Assembly (NCBI GenBank): GCA_942493075.1
Contig: OW818681.1
Location: 4,278,001-4,342,000, forward strand
Length of the DNA: 64,000 nucleotides
Source of the DNA: JBBQYD01 sp942493075
GTDB taxonomy: Bacteria > Verrucomicrobiota > Verrucomicrobiia > Limisphaerales > UBA8199
Direction: 5' to 3'
The notes under the pieces were generated by a model, which did no database searches, was not told where the DNA came from, and worked only from the letters and a program-made list of their open reading frames with translations. Shown one piece after another: positions 61,567 to 64,000 of the stretch (position 1 is its first letter; every line of letters starts with the position of its first letter). The position numbers and the translations under genes are program-made.

Positions 61567-61653
61567 CTGGCCTGCGCAAGGCAAGGGCGCGATGGTGCTT
61601 CGGCTCCAAACAGGACGTCTCGGACGCGCCCTGCTTGACCAGCGACATTCGGC
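61567..61653. repeat. attC-like imperfect palindrome 4
   Basis: CTGG (61567-61570), CAAG (61577-61580) and GCAAGGGCGCG (61581-61591) pair with CCAG (61639-61642), CTTG (61634-61637) and CGCGCCCTGC (61625-61634). The possible core ATTCGGC is at 61647-61653, 3 nt before the next ATG. Confidence 0.4.
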
Positions 61654-61656
61654 GGA

Positions 61657-62004
61657 ATGAGCACGCGTATGCCAGCCAACCCGGACGAAATCAAAAGACG
61701 CGAAGCTGCGGCGCGGGGCGCAATCAAGAAAGCATTCGGCACTCGCGATGACGAGTTCGGCGCTACGATGTTCGTGTCTCACCACTTGGAGGAGTTGGAT
61801 TCCGCGTATTGGAAGAAGCACTTTTCTACTGAGAAGCCAGACGCACATCGCATCCTTGAATCTCTGGTGCTTCGGTCTCATTGGGGCGGGGATGATGAGA
61901 TGGATGCCTTTGATTTCACTCTACCAGAAGAGGTCACACAGTATGTCATCAGCGTTACGTTCGACGAGTCTGGGGAGGTTTCTGGGGTTTCGATGGAGAG
62001 TTGA
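61657..62004 (+). CDS. Small cytosolic protein, possibly DUF2004-like
   Basis: 115 residues: helical first half (MPANPDEIKRREAAARGAIK, FVSHHLEELDSAYWKKHF) and a beta-rich end with DAFDFTLPEEVTQYVISVTF and a final GEVSGVSMES. The FTLP...YVISV...F pattern resembles DUF2004-type proteins, some of which are immunity proteins, but I cannot confirm this. It lies between two attC-like palindromes. Confidence 0.5.
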   Translation: MSTRMPANPDEIKRREAAARGAIKKAFGTRDDEFGATMFVSHHLEELDSAYWKKHFSTEKPDAHRILESLVLRSHWGGDDEMDAFDFTLPEEVTQYVISVTFDESGEVSGVSMES

Positions 62005-62020
62005 TGAGCTATGATCATGT

Positions 62021-62113
62021 GGCCTGACAAGCGGATTCAGCGAACCCGGCGATGACGCTCTCGTTTACTGTCGAAAGCCAGCCGCGCCAGGTCCCTGATC
62101 TGGATCGTTGGCC
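62021..62113. repeat. attC-like imperfect palindrome 5
   Basis: GGCCTGAC (62021-62028) can pair with GTTGGCC (62107-62113), and GATTCAG with the CTGATC-containing segment inside, leaving about 60 bp of loop. It starts 17 nt after a stop codon and ends 12 nt before the next ATG. Confidence 0.4.
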
Positions 62114-62125
62114 AGACAAGCAGCC

Positions 62126-62767
62126 ATGACTACGCTAGATAGAGAAAAACAGTACATACGAAAATGGCGCGCCAAAGCGTTGCGAGGAGACTGCAGCGGC
62201 ATGTCGAATGTTGCGGCAGCTTATCGCATTCTGGAGAACTTCAGACTTGCAGCCAGTTGGTATAAGGGGGCTGCGGAACACGGCGACGGCGACGCTCTGA
62301 CCGAGTGGGGCTACTGCCTTCAGCATGGCGTTGGCACTCGAAGGGACGAGGGGGCTGCGGAGCGGGCGTACCGCGCTGCCATCGCCTCTAAGTGGATCAC
62401 GGATTACGCCCGCGAGGAGGCGATGTACCATCTTGCGGTTCTGTTGCTGAACAAGCAGTCAGCCTCTTCTCGCCGTGAAGCAGTCAACCTGCTTCGCGCT
62501 GCTAATGTTGACAAGGATTACCCACAGGCCGAGACCCTGCTTAGGACGATCGGGTCAGCAGACGCACCGAGCATGTGTATCTGTCGTCGGCACCTGAGGC
62601 CGCGCCTTGCCAAGAGACATTGCCCCTTGCACGGACCAAAGAAGGGCCAACAAATCACTTCAGCCAAGGCAGGGGGAGCGCGCTCGGGTCCGCTTCGCGG
62701 TTCGCGTATCATGTCTGCGCCCCACCTGCCTCCCCGTCGGCGGAAGGTGAGGCGCGAGGAGCGGTGA
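62126..62767 (+). CDS. Sel1-repeat protein with Cys/His-rich tail
   Basis: From ATG 62126 the protein has 213 residues. The centre has Sel1-like repeats (LAASWYKGAAEHGDGDALTE, WGYCLQHGVGTRRDEGAAER, then MYHLAVLLLNKQSASSRREA). The following region MCICRRHLRPRLAKRHCPLH has C-x-C, H and C-x-x-H spacing that might bind zinc. The last 40 residues are basic and are encoded by partly palindromic DNA (62660-62740), as if a stop codon had been lost and the frame runs into a repeat. Sel1 proteins mediate interactions. Confidence 0.6.
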   Translation: MTTLDREKQYIRKWRAKALRGDCSGMSNVAAAYRILENFRLAASWYKGAAEHGDGDALTEWGYCLQHGVGTRRDEGAAERAYRAAIASKWITDYAREEAMYHLAVLLLNKQSASSRREAVNLLRAANVDKDYPQAETLLRTIGSADAPSMCICRRHLRPRLAKRHCPLHGPKKGQQITSAKAGGARSGPLRGSRIMSAPHLPPRRRKVRREER

Positions 62768-62774
62768 GAGTGCC

Positions 62775-63488
62775 ATGAGACTACACAGAATATGGATTGC
62801 GATTGCGGCGCTCGCCGGCGTTCCATTGGCTGGCATGGGTTTGTTGCTGGTCGTTCCCGCAGCAATGGATGGTAGTCCAGCCGCGCTTCTCTTATTGGCT
62901 CCCACGTTGCTGGTCGTCTGGGCAATTACGCTTTTCTTCCGCTTGATCAGAGCTGGGCGCACCCCGTCAGTTCGCACGAACCTATTCGCGTTCTACATCG
63001 TCACCGGGGCGGTTTCCGTCTGGGCGACAACATGGGACTTCTCCCGAGAAGGCATTCAAGGTCAGATGTTTTCACCTTGGACCACGCTTGCCACAGCCGC
63101 TTTTTTCCTTGTTCCCGCCATGCATCTGCTGTTTGTGCAGCCGGGTACCGAACGTGTCGCTTCACCTGCCAGTTCGGGGCGACAGACGCGCATGGATCAA
63201 AGTAACAAAGTGCCGTGGCTGCGCATAGCAGGGGCCTTGGTGATGGGTGTTCTCCTGCTGGGCGCTCTGTTGCCAAGCACAGGCGGGATGATCGCAAATC
63301 CCGCGCCGAGTGCGAAGATGTGGCGCTGTGGTCCATTCCTGTTCTATCCGGGTTCGTTTTTTGGGATCCTCGGGACCATCACTGTTCTAACATGGCTCAC
63401 CGTATTCGGCGTCGTCCGCCGCAACAGTTGCGAGTTCGTTGGATGGGTTTTGCTGGGAGTTGCATTCCTGTGGATACTGTTCGCATAA
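62775..63488 (+). CDS. Polytopic membrane protein of unknown function
   Basis: 237 residues with about six hydrophobic segments (IAIAALAGVPLAGMGLLLVV, AALLLLAPTLLVVWAITLFF, FAFYIVTGAVSVWATTW, LATAAFFLVPAMHLLFV, RIAGALVMGVLLLGALL, FGILGTITVLTWLTVFGVVR). A polar loop sits between helices 4 and 5. It follows the Sel1 gene after 7 bp, so they could be co-transcribed. No family recognised. Confidence 0.6.
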   Translation: MRLHRIWIAIAALAGVPLAGMGLLLVVPAAMDGSPAALLLLAPTLLVVWAITLFFRLIRAGRTPSVRTNLFAFYIVTGAVSVWATTWDFSREGIQGQMFSPWTTLATAAFFLVPAMHLLFVQPGTERVASPASSGRQTRMDQSNKVPWLRIAGALVMGVLLLGALLPSTGGMIANPAPSAKMWRCGPFLFYPGSFFGILGTITVLTWLTVFGVVRRNSCEFVGWVLLGVAFLWILFA

Positions 63489-63564
63489 GCAAGCCTCCTT
63501 CCTACAAGAGAGACACTATCACCCAATGATTCCCTGTGGTGAAAGGTACGCCGCGGGCCATGGA

Positions 63565-63609
63565 ACCCCACGCCGTGGGGTCTGCAACCAGAATGGTTGC
63601 CAGAGAGTA
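63565..63609. repeat. Second copy of the 59.2-kb repeat end plus a hairpin
   Basis: ACCCCACGccGTGGGGT (63566-63582) is followed by an exact 26-bp copy (63584-63609) of the sequence at 59171-59196, itself containing GCAACCagaatGGTTGC. It lies 19 bp downstream of the transposase gene's 3' end. Confidence 0.8.
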
Positions 63610-63627
63610 GTCCCCTGAGCAGTCCCG

Positions 63628-64000
63628 TCAAATGGTTTCATGAGATTTTTCTGGTAAGACTTTTGCATATTGTGAACCGCGTTTGCGGAGCACTTCCATG
63701 TACTTTTTCTCGTCATACGGCGTCTGCGTCTTCCAGCATTGGAATAGGATTCGTATCCACTTGAAGGCCAGTGCTCGGATGATCGCGTGGAACTTCTTTC
63801 CTTTCTTTGTGTAGTATTCGACGTAGTTGCGCGCCCACTCTGATCTGGTTGCTGATAGTCGAGCAAATTCATGGAAGGTTTGTTTCATGAACTTCGGACA
63901 AGCCCTGCGCATGTAAACGGCTCTTGAGTTGCCACTGCTCCGGGTCACAGGCGCTATGCCGCAGAAGCTCTGCATGTTTTCAGCAGTCTCAAAGCGCGAC
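63628..64000 (-). CDS. IS110-family transposase, C-terminal part, 5' end outside window
   Basis: The minus-strand frame is open to the window edge, giving about 123 residues: RFETAENMQSFCGIAPVTRS, SGNSRAVYMRRACPKFMKQT, FHEFARLSATRSEWARNYVE and IIRALAFKWIRILFQCWKTQ. This is the Transposase_20 part (serine-containing, no DDE) of IS110/IS1111 elements; GIAPVT-x-SG and ACPKF are its hallmark. The DEDD N-domain lies beyond 64000. IS110 relatives of the IS1111 type are known to enter attC sites, which fits the cassette-like neighbourhood. Whether the element is intact cannot be seen. Confidence 0.9.
   Translation of the reverse strand, partial: SRFETAENMQSFCGIAPVTRSSGNSRAVYMRRACPKFMKQTFHEFARLSATRSEWARNYVEYYTKKGKKFHAIIRALAFKWIRILFQCWKTQTPYDEKKYMEVLRKRGSQYAKVLPEKSHETI

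Noticed and set aside
1..64000. tRNA, rRNA, CRISPR arrays, riboswitches and origins of replication
   Set aside because: Looked for by eye on both strands; no cloverleaf with conserved T-loop, no rRNA segment, no regular spacer array and no known riboswitch core was recognised. A tRNAscan or Rfam search would be decisive.

Overview
The window reads as a chromosomal segment of a Gram-negative, heterotrophic Verrucomicrobia-like bacterium (Pedosphaera/Limisphaerales type). This is an inference from gene content and style, not from a search: a GH78 rhamnosidase and a GH43 enzyme with signal peptides, secreted Ig-like and WG-repeat proteins, lipobox proteins, a beta-CASP nuclease, HflK/HflC-like proteins in a transporter operon, nuoABCD, and weak or absent Shine-Dalgarno sites. 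No tRNA, rRNA, CRISPR array or replication origin was recognised.

Layout. 1-4.3 kb: the end of a Bcr/CflA-type exporter, a GH78 rhamnosidase and a small glycine-rich membrane protein. 4.3-10.7 kb (minus): purD, an S41-like protein that has lost its catalytic residues, an in-frame LMW-phosphatase/RpiB/GlyA fusion, and rho. 10.8-18.5 kb: an accessory stretch with a decayed IS, gene remnants, WG-repeat and Ig-like secreted proteins, rubrerythrin, a REP-associated tyrosine transposase between inverted REP doublets, and a hairpin cluster. 18.5-23.2 kb: uvrB, algH, an unlisted 38-residue lipoprotein and transketolase. 23.3-34.4 kb (minus): one tightly packed eight-gene unit with two ABC-2 permeases, an ABC ATPase, a His-rich P1B ATPase, three SPFH proteins and a helical membrane-anchored protein. 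34.7-41.6 kb: GH43, a dihydrolipoamide-dehydrogenase-like flavoprotein, a GT9 glycosyltransferase, and nuoABCD behind a small gene. 41.6-51.9 kb: ilvB with a transcription attenuator, HU, an M16 peptidase pair (one active, one inactive), a DUF4412-like protein, a beta-CASP protein, a TPR protein and a lactonase-fold protein. 52.0-53.4 kb: two palindromic repeat elements. 53.5-59.1 kb: leuA with its own leader-peptide attenuator, a short S10 operon (rpsJ-rplC-rplD-rplW) closed by a terminator, and murJ. 59.1-64 kb: a composite palindrome, then a one-direction row of small unrelated genes separated by attC-like imperfect palindromes, ending at an IS110-family transposase.

How it fits together. 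Two branched-chain amino acid genes (ilvB, leuA) each have a short leader ORF rich in the pathway's end-product codons followed by an intrinsic terminator. In both, the leader ORF starts 7-8 nt after a plausible -10 box, so it may be translated from a nearly leaderless transcript. The best candidates for something undescribed are this paired attenuator architecture, the SPFH/P-type ATPase/ABC operon, the three-enzyme fusion and the possible integron cassette array at the right end. Several families of palindromic repeats coexist with one RAYT.
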